A stretch of 64,000 nt of DNA. It comes from Bog-473 sp963807675 (GTDB taxonomy: Bacteria > Actinomycetota > Acidimicrobiia > Acidimicrobiales > RAAP-2). The DNA lies in assembly GCA_963807675.1 (NCBI GenBank), contig CAWECP010000002.1, positions 186,001 through 250,000 of the forward strand, read 5' to 3'. Shown here piece after piece: positions 48,615 to 57,980 of this stretch; within the stretch, counting starts at the first letter, position 1; each line of letters starts with the position of its first letter. The notes beneath the pieces were generated by a model. That model ran no database searches, was not told the origin of the DNA, and worked only from the letters and a program-made list of their open reading frames with translations. A program made the position numbers and the translations under genes.

Positions 48615-49558
48615 CGACGCGGGCCCTGCTGAGCCGGGTGGCCGAGTCGATCTTCTGGGTGGGCCGCTACGTCGAGCGGGCCGAGGGCACGGCGCGCATC
48701 TTGGACGTGTCGGTGTACCAGGCCCTGGAGCAGAGCGACGTCGAAGGGTCCAACGCCGCCCGACGCCTGCTCGCCGTCATGGGTCTGCCCGACAGCGGGA
48801 CCGAGACCCTGTGGCAAGCCACGGAGCGCCTGGCGACGGATCCCGAGCACCGGTCGTCCATCGCCGGCGCCCTGGCGGCGGCGCGCGAGAACACCCGGGC
48901 CGTGCGCCACGTCGTGCCGGTCGAGTTCTGGGAGCACATCAACGCCACCTGGGCTCAGCTTCCCCTGCAGTGGGAGGCCAGCCGGTTCGCCGGCCCCGCC
49001 TTCTACCTCTCGTTCGTCAAGACCCAGTGTGCCGGCATGATGGGCCTGGCCGACACCATGATGAGCCGGGACCAGACGTGGCTCTTCTTCACGCTCGGCC
49101 GTTGCCTGGAGCGCACCGACGTGGTGGCCCGGCAGCTGGCGACGGTGGCCTTCGACGAGGTGCACGACAGCGGGCTCGTCATGCTGCTGCGCTCGTGCGG
49201 GGGCTACGAGCCCTACCTGCGCCTGTCCCAGGGCGTGGTCGAACAGGACCGGGTGCTCGACTTCCTCCTGCGCGACCGGCTCTTCCCGCGCTCGGCCTTC
49301 GCCTCGCTGACCCTGGCCGAAGAGTGCCTGGACCAAATCAACGCTGGACGCGACGGCACCTGGGAGGACGCCCGGGGCCTGGTCGGCCTGGCCCGGGCCG
49401 AGCTGGAGTATTCGGCGCCGGCCACACTGGCCCGCGGGCTCGAGACGCGGCTCGAGCGCCTGCAGTCCTCCATTTCCGCCGTGAGCGACGCGGTGACGGC
49501 CCGTTACTTCGCGCAGGACCTGCCGACCCAGTGGCGCCGCGGGGGTGGGGGCGGGTGA
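48611..49558 (+). CDS. Alpha-E domain protein (DUF403)
   Basis: 315 residues, all helical. The N-terminal LLSRVAESIFWVGRYVERAEGTARILDV is the hallmark of the alpha-E family, followed by regularly spaced Glu/Arg helices (FFTLGRCLERTDVVARQL). The family has no known reaction but is fused or adjacent to circularly permuted ATP-grasp proteins and transglutaminases. The GTG start overlaps the ATP-grasp stop, and its own stop overlaps the next start (GTGA at both ends). Confidence 0.92.
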   Translation: MTTRALLSRVAESIFWVGRYVERAEGTARILDVSVYQALEQSDVEGSNAARRLLAVMGLPDSGTETLWQATERLATDPEHRSSIAGALAAARENTRAVRHVVPVEFWEHINATWAQLPLQWEASRFAGPAFYLSFVKTQCAGMMGLADTMMSRDQTWLFFTLGRCLERTDVVARQLATVAFDEVHDSGLVMLLRSCGGYEPYLRLSQGVVEQDRVLDFLLRDRLFPRSAFASLTLAEECLDQINAGRDGTWEDARGLVGLARAELEYSAPATLARGLETRLERLQSSISAVSDAVTARYFAQDLPTQWRRGGGGG

Positions 49559-50397
49559 TCCGTGGCGGCGGCTGGCGGCTGCGGGTCTCGCACGAGACGC
49601 GCTTCGACTACGACGCACCAGCGCGCGCGTCGTACAACGAGGTCCGCCTCACGCCCCGGACCGAGCTTCGCCAGACCGCGCTCGAGACGAGGATCGTGAC
49701 GCTCCCCGGTGCCGCGCAGTACGCGTACGTCGACTACTGGGGCAGCCATGTGGTGGCCTTCAACGTGGACCGCCGCCACGAGGTGCTCTCGATCACGGGC
49801 AACTCGCTGGTCGACACGCACAGCGCGGAGGAACCCGACGACTGCGACTGGTCGGATGCCGGCGACGCGTCGTTGACCATGGCCGATTACGTGTCGCACC
49901 GGCTCTTCACGGCCCCGGGCCCCGAACTGGTGGAGGTGGCAGCCGGGTTGCGCGGCGAGCGCCCACTCGAGACGGCCCGGCGCATCTTCGCCTGGACCCA
50001 CGCCGCCTTGCAGTATCAGCGCGGCGTGACCAGCGTGCACACGTCGGCCAACGAGGCCTACGCCGATGCTGCGGGGGTGTGCCAGGACTTCGCTCACCTG
50101 TCGCTGGCCCTCACCCGCACGGCCGGCATACCGAGCCGGTACGTGTCCGGCTATTTCCATCCCGAGGCCGACGCCACCATCGGTGAAGAGATCACCGGAG
50201 AGAGCCACGCCTGGGTCGAGGTCTGGACCGGCAAGTGGTGGGGCTACGACCCGACCAACGACCTCGAGGTGGGCGAGCGCCACGTGGCCGTGGGCCGCGG
50301 GCGCGACTACTCGGACGTCCCCCCGGTGAAGGGCGTCTACGCCGGCAACGCCGAGAACGCCATGCGGGTGGCGGTCCGCATGGCGAGGACCACCTGA
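49555..50397 (+). CDS. Transglutaminase-like protein with N-terminal beta domain
   Basis: 280 residues. An N-terminal bacterial transglutaminase-associated beta domain (WRLRVSHETRFDYDAPARAS) is followed by the cysteine-protease-like core with a visible triad: Cys176 (GVCQDFAHL), His218 (ESHAWVEV) and Asp232 (GYDPTND). Such enzymes cleave or transfer amide bonds. As the third gene of the ATP-grasp/alpha-E/transglutaminase set, it may process the peptide the ATP-grasp enzyme makes. It starts at a GTG overlapping the alpha-E stop. Confidence 0.92.
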   Translation: MIRGGGWRLRVSHETRFDYDAPARASYNEVRLTPRTELRQTALETRIVTLPGAAQYAYVDYWGSHVVAFNVDRRHEVLSITGNSLVDTHSAEEPDDCDWSDAGDASLTMADYVSHRLFTAPGPELVEVAAGLRGERPLETARRIFAWTHAALQYQRGVTSVHTSANEAYADAAGVCQDFAHLSLALTRTAGIPSRYVSGYFHPEADATIGEEITGESHAWVEVWTGKWWGYDPTNDLEVGERHVAVGRGRDYSDVPPVKGVYAGNAENAMRVAVRMARTT

Positions 50398-50400
50398 GCC

Positions 50401-51069
50401 GTGCTGGCCCGGCTGCGCATTTGGCTGCCCGACGCGCCGGGCGTCCTGGGTGCGGTGGCGGCCGAGATCGGCGCCGTGCACGGCAACGTGGTCGGGCTCG
50501 AGGTCCTCGAGCGCGAGGCCGGGGTGGCCATCGACGAACTCGTGGTCGAGCTGCCCGACGACGCCGGGGCCGTGGACGCCCTGGTGCGAGGCGTCCGCAA
50601 CGTGCCCGGGGCGGGCGTCGAGGAGGTCAGCGAGGTGGCGGGCGAGTCGCCCGACCGCGAGGACACCGTGCTCGACGCCGCCACGGTGATTTTGCAAGCG
50701 ACCGCGCCGGCAGCGGCCATGGCGGCGCTGACCGGGCGCCTGATGGAGCTGTTCGCCCTGTCGTGGCTGGCGCTGGCTGACGACGGGTTCACCCGTTTCG
50801 TAGAAGTCCACGGCGAAGTGCCCACGGTGCAATGGGTGGCCGCCTTCGCCGAGGGCGCGCGCAGTGGGGCCGACCCGGCCCACGCCACCACGGGCTCGGG
50901 CGTGTTCGTGGAGGCGGTGCCGGGGACGGGGCTGACGGTGTGCGGCGGGCGCGACGTGGCCATCCGGCGTCGGGAGCGTCACGAGATCGCCATGCTGATC
51001 ATGGTGGCGTCGCGCTTCGTGGCGGCGCTGGGCGGGGCCGGGGAGTCCTGGGGGCTGCGAAGGGACTGA
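50401..51069 (+). CDS. ACT-domain protein
   Basis: 222 residues. The first 75 residues form an ACT domain (WLPDAPGVLGAVAAEIGAVHGNVVGLEVLE), the small fold that binds amino acids or other ligands to control enzymes. The second half (about 95-215) is an unassigned alpha/beta domain rich in Ala. It starts at a GTG 3 bases after the transglutaminase gene, so it is probably co-transcribed and could sense the amino acid used by the upstream trio; that is inference from position. Confidence 0.8.
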   Translation: MLARLRIWLPDAPGVLGAVAAEIGAVHGNVVGLEVLEREAGVAIDELVVELPDDAGAVDALVRGVRNVPGAGVEEVSEVAGESPDREDTVLDAATVILQATAPAAAMAALTGRLMELFALSWLALADDGFTRFVEVHGEVPTVQWVAAFAEGARSGADPAHATTGSGVFVEAVPGTGLTVCGGRDVAIRRRERHEIAMLIMVASRFVAALGGAGESWGLRRD

Positions 51070-51154
51070 GAGCGGGCGTCGACCGGGCCCGGTCACCCCC
51101 TTTTGGCGCGTGAGCGTGCGCCGAGACCGAACACCACCCGGGCATGATGAACGC

Positions 51155-51736
51155 ATGCCGATGCACACCCGCCCGGTCAAGGGCGAAGCAGACGGGTTGA
51201 TGGCCTTCCTCGCGCACCAGCGCGAAGCGGTGCGTATCGCCTGCTTCGGGTTGACCGACGAGCAGGCGCGGCTGACGCCGATCCCGAGCTCGCTGAGCGC
51301 GGGTGGCCTGGTGAAGCACCTCGCCTATGGCGAACGGGGCTGGGCGGGGCGCCTCCGGGAACCGACGCCCGAAGGCGACACCGACCAGGAGACGGCGCTG
51401 GCCGACTACTTCGGCAGCTTCCGTCTGGACGACGAGGAGACCCTGTCCGACGCGCTGACCGACTACGCGGCGGCGGCGGCCGAGACCGACCGGGTCGCCG
51501 GGTCGGTCGAAGACCTGGGCCGGCCCGTCCCGCTCCCGGCCGCACCCTGGTTTCCCGCCGAAGGGTGCACCGTGCGCTGGGTGCTGCTCCATCTCATCGA
51601 GGAGACGGCACGGCACGCCGGTCATGCCGACCTCATCCGGGAGGCGGTCGACGGCGCATTGAGCGGCCCTCTGATGGCCGCGGTGGAGAGCTGGCCCGAG
51701 GACGGCTGGGTCACGCCCTGGAGTCCGTCGAGCTGA
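51155..51736 (+). CDS. DinB-family (DUF664) protein
   Basis: 193 residues of the four-helix DinB fold, DUF664 branch: LVKHLAYGERGW, LLHLIEETARHAGHADLIREAVDG supplies the His pair that binds a metal in this fold. Some relatives are thiol-dependent (mycothiol or bacillithiol) transferases; the function here is unknown. CATGAT lies 6 bases before the ATG at 51155, which fits a leaderless start. Confidence 0.85.
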   Translation: MPMHTRPVKGEADGLMAFLAHQREAVRIACFGLTDEQARLTPIPSSLSAGGLVKHLAYGERGWAGRLREPTPEGDTDQETALADYFGSFRLDDEETLSDALTDYAAAAAETDRVAGSVEDLGRPVPLPAAPWFPAEGCTVRWVLLHLIEETARHAGHADLIREAVDGALSGPLMAAVESWPEDGWVTPWSPSS

Positions 51737-51768
51737 GATCACGGTCGGGCGCCCTCACCCGGGGTCAC

Positions 51769-51774
51769 TAGTGT
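51769..51774 (+). promoter_or_regulatory. Likely -10 hexamer of a leaderless promoter
   Basis: TAGTGT lies 8 bases before the GTG at 51783. It supports that start over a GTG inside the hexamer itself (51771). Confidence 0.45.
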
Positions 51775-51782
51775 CCCCGGGC

Positions 51783-52835
51783 GTGTTGCGCATCGGCTTC
51801 GTCGGGTCTGGCCTCATCGCCTGGTGCCACGGGCTGGGCCTGAAGGCGATGATCGACGCCGGGGTGGTCGAGGCCGCCGTCGTGGCCGTGTACGACGCCG
51901 ACGAGCGCCGGGCGAGGGGGTTCGCCGATGCGGTCGGCGGGGTCGCGGTGGCCGACGCGGCCGAGGTGGCCGCGCGCGCCGATGTGGTCTGGGTGTGCAC
52001 GCCGACGTCCGCCCACCGGGCGGCGGTCGATGCCGCCGTCGTGGCGGGCGGGGCCGTCTTCTGCGAGAAGCCGCTGGCTCCCGACCTGGCCGGGGCGCTG
52101 GCGCTGGCCGAGGCGGCGGAGGCGGCGGGGACGCCCAGCCAGTGCGGGCTGGTGCTGCGCAGCGCCCCTGTGTTCCGGGCCTTGCGCGAGCTCGTGCAGG
52201 GCGGGACCCTGGGCGAGCCCATGACCGCTATCTTCCGGGACGACCAGTTCTTCCCCATTCGAGGCCACTACGCGTCGCAGTGGCGGGCCGACGTGGCGCA
52301 GGCCGGTGGGGGGTGCCTGATTGAGCACTCCATCCACGACGTCGACATCCTGCGCTTCTGTTTCGGCGAGGTGACCCAGGTGTCGGCGCGCACCGCCAAC
52401 TTCGCCGGTCACGCCGGGGTCGAGGACCTGGCCGCGGTGACGCTCTCGTTCGCGTCGGGCTTCGAGGCACAGCTCACCAGCGTGTGGCACGACATCCTGA
52501 GCCGGGGCTCGACGCGGCGCATCGAGGTGTTCTGCCGCGAGGGCATGGTGCGGCTGAGCAACGAGTTCCGCGGCCCGCTGCACATCCAGACGAGCGAGGC
52601 CAAGGAGGAGCGCGACTGCCCGTCGCCCGCGTGGGTCGACGCGCTGCCGCTGGCCGACGACGAGACCGGGCTGACGCTGCGGGCCTACGTGGAGGCGGAC
52701 CGGGACTTCCTCGACGCCGTGGCGGCGGGGCGGGCGCCCGAGCCGAGCCTGGCCGAGGCCGTGCAGGCGCACCGCCTGGTCGACGCCGCCTACCGCTCGG
52801 CGGGTCAAGGGGGGCTGCCGGTGGCGACAGTCTGA
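51783..52835 (+). CDS. Gfo/Idh/MocA-family NAD(P)-dependent oxidoreductase
   Basis: 350 residues. The Rossmann loop GFVGSGLIA is at the N-terminus; VVWVCTPTSAHR and FCEKPLAPD carry the conserved Lys of the EKP motif; GGGCLIEHSIHDVDILRFCFGE supplies the catalytic Asp-His region. The family oxidises or reduces sugars, inositols or their derivatives. The start at 51783 is chosen from the promoter spacing and because the Rossmann strand then begins at residue 2. The neighbours do not indicate a substrate. Confidence 0.87.
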   Translation: MLRIGFVGSGLIAWCHGLGLKAMIDAGVVEAAVVAVYDADERRARGFADAVGGVAVADAAEVAARADVVWVCTPTSAHRAAVDAAVVAGGAVFCEKPLAPDLAGALALAEAAEAAGTPSQCGLVLRSAPVFRALRELVQGGTLGEPMTAIFRDDQFFPIRGHYASQWRADVAQAGGGCLIEHSIHDVDILRFCFGEVTQVSARTANFAGHAGVEDLAAVTLSFASGFEAQLTSVWHDILSRGSTRRIEVFCREGMVRLSNEFRGPLHIQTSEAKEERDCPSPAWVDALPLADDETGLTLRAYVEADRDFLDAVAAGRAPEPSLAEAVQAHRLVDAAYRSAGQGGLPVATV

Positions 52836-52926
52836 GCCCCTACATACCGGGTATCGTGGCGACGACCGGGTCGGCGCCCGCCTGGTCCGCCCGATTGACG
52901 ACGCGTCCCACTCCGAGGTCCCCACC

Positions 52927-53718
52927 GTGCGCTCCGTGCTCCGAGTGTTCACCCAGCAGCCTCTGGCGGCCAAGGTGCCTGAGGTCACCGTGCTGTTCTG
53001 GGTGATCAAGATCGCCACGACGGCCGCCGGCGAGGCCATCTCGGACTGGCTGGCCACGGTCGGTGTGGGGGTGGGGCTCGTGGTGGAGGTGGCGCTCTTC
53101 TGCTCCGCCCTCTACCTGCAGTTCCGGTCCCGCCGTTACCACGCCGTCGCCTACTGGTACCTGGCGCTCGCCATCGCCACCGCGGGGACGGGCGTGGCCG
53201 ACACCATGCACCTCACCTTCGGTCTGCCCTACGCGGTGACCACCAGCTTCTGGATCGTCGTGCTGGCGATCGTCTTCTTCCTGTGGAACCGCAGCGAGCA
53301 CACGCTCGACATCCACAGCATCACGACGAGCCGGCGCGAGAAGTTCTATTGGGCGACCGTCTTCGCCACCTTCGCGCTGGGCACCGCGGTGGGCGACTTC
53401 ACCGCCACGACGCTCGGACTCGGCTACGGCGCCTCGGCCCTCTTCTTCTGCGGCCTCATCCTGGTTCCCTGGGTCGGCTGGAAGTTCCTTCGCTTCAATG
53501 GCATCTTCGCCTTCTGGTTCGCCTACGTACTGACCCGTCCGGTGGGGGCGTCCTTCGCCGATTACTTCAGCAAGGGCCATGACATCAGCGGCCTCGGGTT
53601 CGGCGACGGTCCGACAGCGCTGGTCATGACGCTCATCGTGGTGGCGCTGGTGGCGTACACGGCCAAGGCGCGCTACGACATCCAGAAGGGCGACGTCGAG
53701 CTGGCCGGGGGGACCTGA
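52927..53718 (+). CDS. DUF347-repeat membrane protein (COG4705)
   Basis: 263 residues, about eight membrane helices built from four DUF347 repeats: PEVTVLFWVIKIATTAAGEAISD, ATAGTGVADTMHLTFGLPY, LGTAVGDFTATTLGLGYGAS and FWFAYVLTRPVGASFADYF. Each repeat carries a buried acidic residue near a helix end (Glu/Asp before a small residue), which suggests a cation or metabolite path. The family has no firmly established function. GTG 52927 follows GAGGTCCCCACC. Confidence 0.85.
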   Translation: MRSVLRVFTQQPLAAKVPEVTVLFWVIKIATTAAGEAISDWLATVGVGVGLVVEVALFCSALYLQFRSRRYHAVAYWYLALAIATAGTGVADTMHLTFGLPYAVTTSFWIVVLAIVFFLWNRSEHTLDIHSITTSRREKFYWATVFATFALGTAVGDFTATTLGLGYGASALFFCGLILVPWVGWKFLRFNGIFAFWFAYVLTRPVGASFADYFSKGHDISGLGFGDGPTALVMTLIVVALVAYTAKARYDIQKGDVELAGGT

Positions 53719-53749
53719 TCCCGGCGCTCCGGTGGGCGGGGCGACTCCA

Positions 53750-53755
53750 TAACCT
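53750..53755 (+). promoter_or_regulatory. Likely -10 hexamer of a leaderless promoter
   Basis: TAACCT lies 6 bases before the ATG at 53762; no ribosome binding site is present. Confidence 0.5.
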
Positions 53756-53761
53756 CTCGGC

Positions 53762-54268
53762 ATGGATCTTCCCGACCTCTTGCTCGAATTCTACGGCCGT
53801 ATCCCGCCCCTGGCCGAGGCGGCGCTCGACGGGCTCGACGCCGACCAGCTGAGCTGGGCGCCGACCCCCGAGGCCAACCCCATCGGGTGGCTGGTCTGGC
53901 ACCTGACCCGGGTCCAGGACCACCACGTGGCCGAGCTGCTCGACACCGACCAGCTCTGGGTGAGCGGGCCGTGGGCCACGCGCTGCGGTCTCGAGCCCGA
54001 CCCGACCAACACCGGCTACGGACACGACCCCGACCAGGTGCGCTCGGTGAGCCCGGAGAACGCCGGCGTCCTCCTCGACTACCTGGCCGCGGTCGACGCC
54101 CGGACCGCCGTCATGCTCGAGGGGCTCTCGGCGAGCGACCTCGACCGCGTGGTGGACACGCGCTGGGATCCGCCCGTGACCCTGGGGGTGCGGCTGGTCA
54201 GCATCGCCGACGACTGCCTCCAGCACGTCGGGCAGGCGGCCTATGTGCGGGGCCTCCTGCGCCCCTGA
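53762..54268 (+). CDS. DinB-superfamily protein
   Basis: 168 residues. The helical fold carries WHLTRVQDHHVAEL (His pair) and DDCLQHVGQAAYVRGLL (third His), the three metal ligands of DinB/mycothiol-dependent enzymes. It is different in sequence from the DUF664 protein at 51155. Possible thiol transferase or isomerase; substrate unknown. Confidence 0.85.
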   Translation: MDLPDLLLEFYGRIPPLAEAALDGLDADQLSWAPTPEANPIGWLVWHLTRVQDHHVAELLDTDQLWVSGPWATRCGLEPDPTNTGYGHDPDQVRSVSPENAGVLLDYLAAVDARTAVMLEGLSASDLDRVVDTRWDPPVTLGVRLVSIADDCLQHVGQAAYVRGLLRP

Positions 54269-54289
54269 GCGGGCGCGGCGGCGGGTGTC

Positions 54290-55093
54290 TCAGGCGGTCT
54301 TCCAGACGACGTGCTCGGCAAAGTTGTAGACGGTCTCGTAGCCGAGCGCGACGTAGACGGGCCCGCCCATCGGTGACGCCTGCAGGGTGACCGAGGACGC
54401 GCCGCGCGTAAAGGCGAGGTTGGTGACCCAGGTGGTCACGAGTGCGCCCAGGCCGCTCTTGCGGGCCGCCGGGACGGTCCCGACCCACTGCACGCTGGCC
54501 ACCCCGTCGCTCTCGTAGATCATGGCGGTGGCCACCGGGGTGGAGCCCCGGCTGGCGATCACCATGTGGCAGGCGGGGTCGGCCAGCACCTGTGCGGCGT
54601 CGTCGAAGGTCACGTCCACCTCCTCGGGCGGCAGGCCGTAGGTGCCGTAGGCCTCGGCGTTGACGGCGACGAAGGCGCGCAGGCCGTCCTCGTCGTCGAC
54701 GGGGCCCACGGTGACGCCCGGTACCGGTGGGTGATCGGGGAGTGGGTGGAGCACGAGCATCTGCGGCGCCGTCTCCCCGAAGCCTTCAATGCCGGCGGCG
54801 AGGCAGGCCTGGCGCAGGTCGTCGTCCTCGCCGTTGTCCCGCACCTTGATGCTGAAGCCCCGTCCCACCCGGGCGAAGAAGGCCCGGGCGCGGGTGATGA
54901 GCTCGGTGGGATCGACGGACGTGTCGGAGCGGTAGGCGGCGTTGCCGATGAGGGGGATCCAGCTGCCGCCGGCGCAGAGCACGACCCCGTCCGACTCCTC
55001 GAGCGCGCCCCAGGTGCTCCAGCGGGTGACCGCCCGGCTGAACGCGATCAGGTTGCGATAGCCGAGCTCGGCAGGATCGGGGGAGGTGGTCAC
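54290..55093 (-). CDS. GNAT-family N-acetyltransferase
   Basis: 267 residues. The C-terminal half is the GNAT fold: VATAMIYESDGVASVQWVGTVPAARKSGLGALVTTWV contains the acetyl-CoA-binding V-x-A-x-R-x-x-G-x-G/A loop. The N-terminal half is a second, degenerate GNAT-like domain. Substrate unknown. GTG 55093 is taken because CATCAT lies 6 bases upstream and the extended frame has no family resemblance. It converges with the DinB gene. Confidence 0.82.
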   Translation of the reverse strand: MTTSPDPAELGYRNLIAFSRAVTRWSTWGALEESDGVVLCAGGSWIPLIGNAAYRSDTSVDPTELITRARAFFARVGRGFSIKVRDNGEDDDLRQACLAAGIEGFGETAPQMLVLHPLPDHPPVPGVTVGPVDDEDGLRAFVAVNAEAYGTYGLPPEEVDVTFDDAAQVLADPACHMVIASRGSTPVATAMIYESDGVASVQWVGTVPAARKSGLGALVTTWVTNLAFTRGASSVTLQASPMGGPVYVALGYETVYNFAEHVVWKTA

Positions 55094-55206
55094 GGCGCCA
55101 TGATGCCGCGACCGCCGCGCACAGGGTGAATCCGGTACGCAAACGTTGAGAGGCAGGCCGGAGATGGGGCCGATGACCGGGCCCAGGGCGTGGCGGACCG
55201 GCGAAG

Positions 55207-56592
55207 TCAGGAGCGAGCGGCAGCGACGATGGCGGCGACGGACCGATCCACATCCTCCTCGGTCGTGCGCCAGCTCGACACCGAGATTCGCATGTACCGA
55301 CGACCCCGCCACGTGGTGGCTCCCATGAAGCACTCACCCGACTGCTGCACGGCCACCACCACTCGGTCCGTCGCCGCATCGTCGTCGCCGAAGCGCACCA
55401 ACACCTGGTTGAGGACGACGTCGTTGCCGATCTCGACTCCTTCTACGGCGTCGAGTTGGGACGCGAACCGGCGGGCCAGCGCGCAGCATCGGTCCACGAG
55501 CTCGGCGATGCCTTTGCGTCCGAGTTGGCGAATGGCGGCCCACGTCGCCACACCCCGGGCACGGCGTGAGGACTCGAGGACATAGTCCCCGGGAGACCGC
55601 ACTGCGGCGGGTGCTGCTCCGACGAGGTAGGCGGCCGTGTAGGCCATGGCCGCCGCGTGCGCGTCGGGGTCGGCGCAGAACGCGTACCCCGAGTCGTAGG
55701 GAACGTTGAGCCATTTGTGGCCGTCAGTGGCCCAGGAGTCGGCGGCTTCGAGGCCCCGGACCAGATGGCGGCTGGTGGGGCTGGCCGCCGCCCACAGCCC
55801 GAAGGCCCCGTCGACGTGCACCCAGCCACCGTGCTCGTGCACGACCGGGACGGCGGCAGCCAGGTCGTCGCAGGCACCCGTGTTCACGTTGCCGGCCTGG
55901 AGACACACGATGGTGGGACCGGGCGCACCCTGCGCCAGCGTGGCCGCCAGCGCCGCGACCTCGATCGCACCGTTGGCGTCGGTGGCGACCGGTTCGAGGA
56001 CTCCGGCGCCGAGGCCCAAGAGGCGGAGCGAGCGGTCGATGGTGGCATGTCGTTCCCCGTTGGCGACCACCCGGACGGATGGCGCCCCCGAGAGGCCGTC
56101 TCGTTCGACGTCCCAGCCCGCACCCGCGAGCACCTTGTGGCGGGCGGCCGCCAGGCAGACCGTATTGGCGCCCTGGGCTCCGGTGGCGAAGCCGATAGAG
56201 ACGCCGGCGGGAAGCCCGAGCAGATCCGTCAGCCAGTCGCCGGCAATCTCCTCGACGACGGCGGACGAGGGCGACGACAGATAGTTGTAGGCCGGTTGGT
56301 CCCAGGCCGCGACGAGCAGTTCGGCAGCCGTGGGGGCGGCGAGGGCGCCACCGACGACGAAGCCGAAGTAGCGGGGACCGGTGGTGGCGACGACCGCCGG
56401 CTCCACCCCGGCGATCAGCTGGTCGATGACGCCCGAAGCCGGCGTGGAATCCTCCGGGACGCGACCTCCGATGGCGGCCCGCACGTCGTCAAGATCGACG
56501 GCCGGAAAGACGGGCGCGTCGTCGGCGGCGGCGCGGTACTCGGCCATGTGGCCCGCCGTGCGGACCAGCAGCGGACCGAGATCTTCCGGCAC
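55207..56592 (-). CDS. PLP-dependent group II decarboxylase-like protein
   Basis: 461 residues of the pyridoxal-phosphate aspartate-aminotransferase fold, group II amino-acid decarboxylase branch (Glu/Tyr/DOPA decarboxylases). GFATGAQGANTVCLAAARH binds PLP phosphate, HVDGAFGLW has the PLP-N1 Asp261, and WATDGHKWLNVPYDSGYAF has the Schiff-base Lys293. The substrate is not predictable; many actinobacterial members are annotated as aminotransferases or aspartate decarboxylases. It lies 114 bases upstream of the GNAT gene on the same strand. Confidence 0.9.
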   Translation of the reverse strand: MPEDLGPLLVRTAGHMAEYRAAADDAPVFPAVDLDDVRAAIGGRVPEDSTPASGVIDQLIAGVEPAVVATTGPRYFGFVVGGALAAPTAAELLVAAWDQPAYNYLSSPSSAVVEEIAGDWLTDLLGLPAGVSIGFATGAQGANTVCLAAARHKVLAGAGWDVERDGLSGAPSVRVVANGERHATIDRSLRLLGLGAGVLEPVATDANGAIEVAALAATLAQGAPGPTIVCLQAGNVNTGACDDLAAAVPVVHEHGGWVHVDGAFGLWAAASPTSRHLVRGLEAADSWATDGHKWLNVPYDSGYAFCADPDAHAAAMAYTAAYLVGAAPAAVRSPGDYVLESSRRARGVATWAAIRQLGRKGIAELVDRCCALARRFASQLDAVEGVEIGNDVVLNQVLVRFGDDDAATDRVVVAVQQSGECFMGATTWRGRRYMRISVSSWRTTEEDVDRSVAAIVAAARS

Positions 56593-56956
56593 GGCTCAAG
56601 GCTATCGCCTGGTTCTTCCCGGTACGCAGGGGCGATGGGCCCAACACCCGCGGCGCGCGCTCGGCGGGAAAGCCCGGAGCTCGTCCACATCGAGCTGTCT
56701 TCTCGGCGTTCCATTCGAACGAGCGTGACTCACGTTCCACGGAGCACGCGTCATCTCAATGGACGAGCCGAGAGCAAGCCGACGAAGTGCTTCGCGACAT
56801 GTCGACCATCCCGAAGGAAAACGGCGAACCGGATCGTCAGCGAGGCGCGGCGACGGAGAGTGGGTCGACCGCTCGACACGAGCAGCGAGCCTTCAGGAGG
56901 GGTAGCCCGCGCGCCGGGCTTGGGCGCCGAAGATCGCCGATCTGTACCATCGCCGC
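56593..56956. other. 364-base divergent intergenic region
   Basis: It lies between the PLP decarboxylase (minus) and the esterase (plus). It contains the short inverted repeat CGTGA-C-TCACG near 56725-56737 and, at its right end, TACCAT (56945-56950), 6 bases before the esterase ATG. Nothing else was recognised. Confidence 0.4.
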
Positions 56957-57928
56957 ATGGTTCACGTGCCGGCCCGAGACATACCAGTCCCAACCTCCGT
57001 CAGCCCGGAGGCGCAGGCGGTCCTGGCCATGGGCCGGCTCGGCCCACCGCCGAGAGAGCTCCCGGCACTCGACGACACTGAGGGCTGGAAGGCCTACGTC
57101 GCCGAGACCGACGGCTTCGTGCGCTCGATGGTGGGTGATGCGACCGCCGGATTCGCAGGCACCATCGAAGAACGGGATATCGGGCCGTGCCCGCTCTACG
57201 TCGTGACGCCGGATGCCGTCGCGGACGACGACCGTCGGGTGTTCCTCGACATCCACGGAGGTGCCTGGGTTCTCGGCGGTGGGGACCTGTGCAAGAGGAC
57301 CACGATCGCCTCGGCCAGCGCCATCGGGGTCCGCGCCTGGTCGGTGGACTACCGGATGCCGCCCGACCATCCGTTCCCCACTCCTCTCGACGACTGCCTC
57401 ACGGCGTATCGGGTGCTGTTGGACGAGCGCCATCCGAGCGAGATCATCGTCGGTGGGACGTCGGCCGGCGGCAACCTGGCGGGGGCGCTGATCCTGCGAG
57501 CCCGCGACGAAGGACTTCCCCTGCCGGCGGCGGTCGTGTTCAACACGGGCGCGTTCGACCTCACGGGTTCGAGCGACTCATGGCAGACCAACGACGGCCT
57601 CGACAACGTCCTCTCCGGACCCGTCGAGCCGTGCACCGAGCTCTATGCCGGTGACCACGACCGCCGGGAGCCCTACATCTCACCGCTCTTCGGTGATCTG
57701 ACCGGGTTTCCGCCCGTCATACTCCTCAGCGGCACACGCGACAGGCTCCTCTCCGACAACGTGCGTATGCACCGGGCTTTGCGGGCGGCCGGAGTCGAGG
57801 CCGAGCTCCACGTGTGGGAGGCAGCCGGTCACGGCGGATTCCTCGGCATGGCGCCGGAGGATGCCGAGCGATTCGCTGAGTTGCGGCGCTTCGCCGAGGC
57901 CCACTGGGTTCGAGCCGAATGGCGGTAG
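56957..57928 (+). CDS. Alpha/beta-hydrolase, HSL-type esterase/lipase
   Basis: 323 residues. Hormone-sensitive-lipase-type motifs: HGGAW (residues 100-104) for the oxyanion hole, GTSAGG with nucleophile Ser169, Asp262 (SGTRDRLL) and His292 (AAGHGGF). No signal peptide. Such enzymes cleave short-chain esters. The TACCAT hexamer exactly 6 bases before the ATG indicates a leaderless promoter. It lies 52 bases before the MocA gene in the same direction. Confidence 0.9.
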   Translation: MVHVPARDIPVPTSVSPEAQAVLAMGRLGPPPRELPALDDTEGWKAYVAETDGFVRSMVGDATAGFAGTIEERDIGPCPLYVVTPDAVADDDRRVFLDIHGGAWVLGGGDLCKRTTIASASAIGVRAWSVDYRMPPDHPFPTPLDDCLTAYRVLLDERHPSEIIVGGTSAGGNLAGALILRARDEGLPLPAAVVFNTGAFDLTGSSDSWQTNDGLDNVLSGPVEPCTELYAGDHDRREPYISPLFGDLTGFPPVILLSGTRDRLLSDNVRMHRALRAAGVEAELHVWEAAGHGGFLGMAPEDAERFAELRRFAEAHWVRAEWR

Positions 57929-57980
57929 GTGCCGGGAGCACACGCTCGAGGCGGCGGGCAACGGGAGAAGGTAAGCGATC

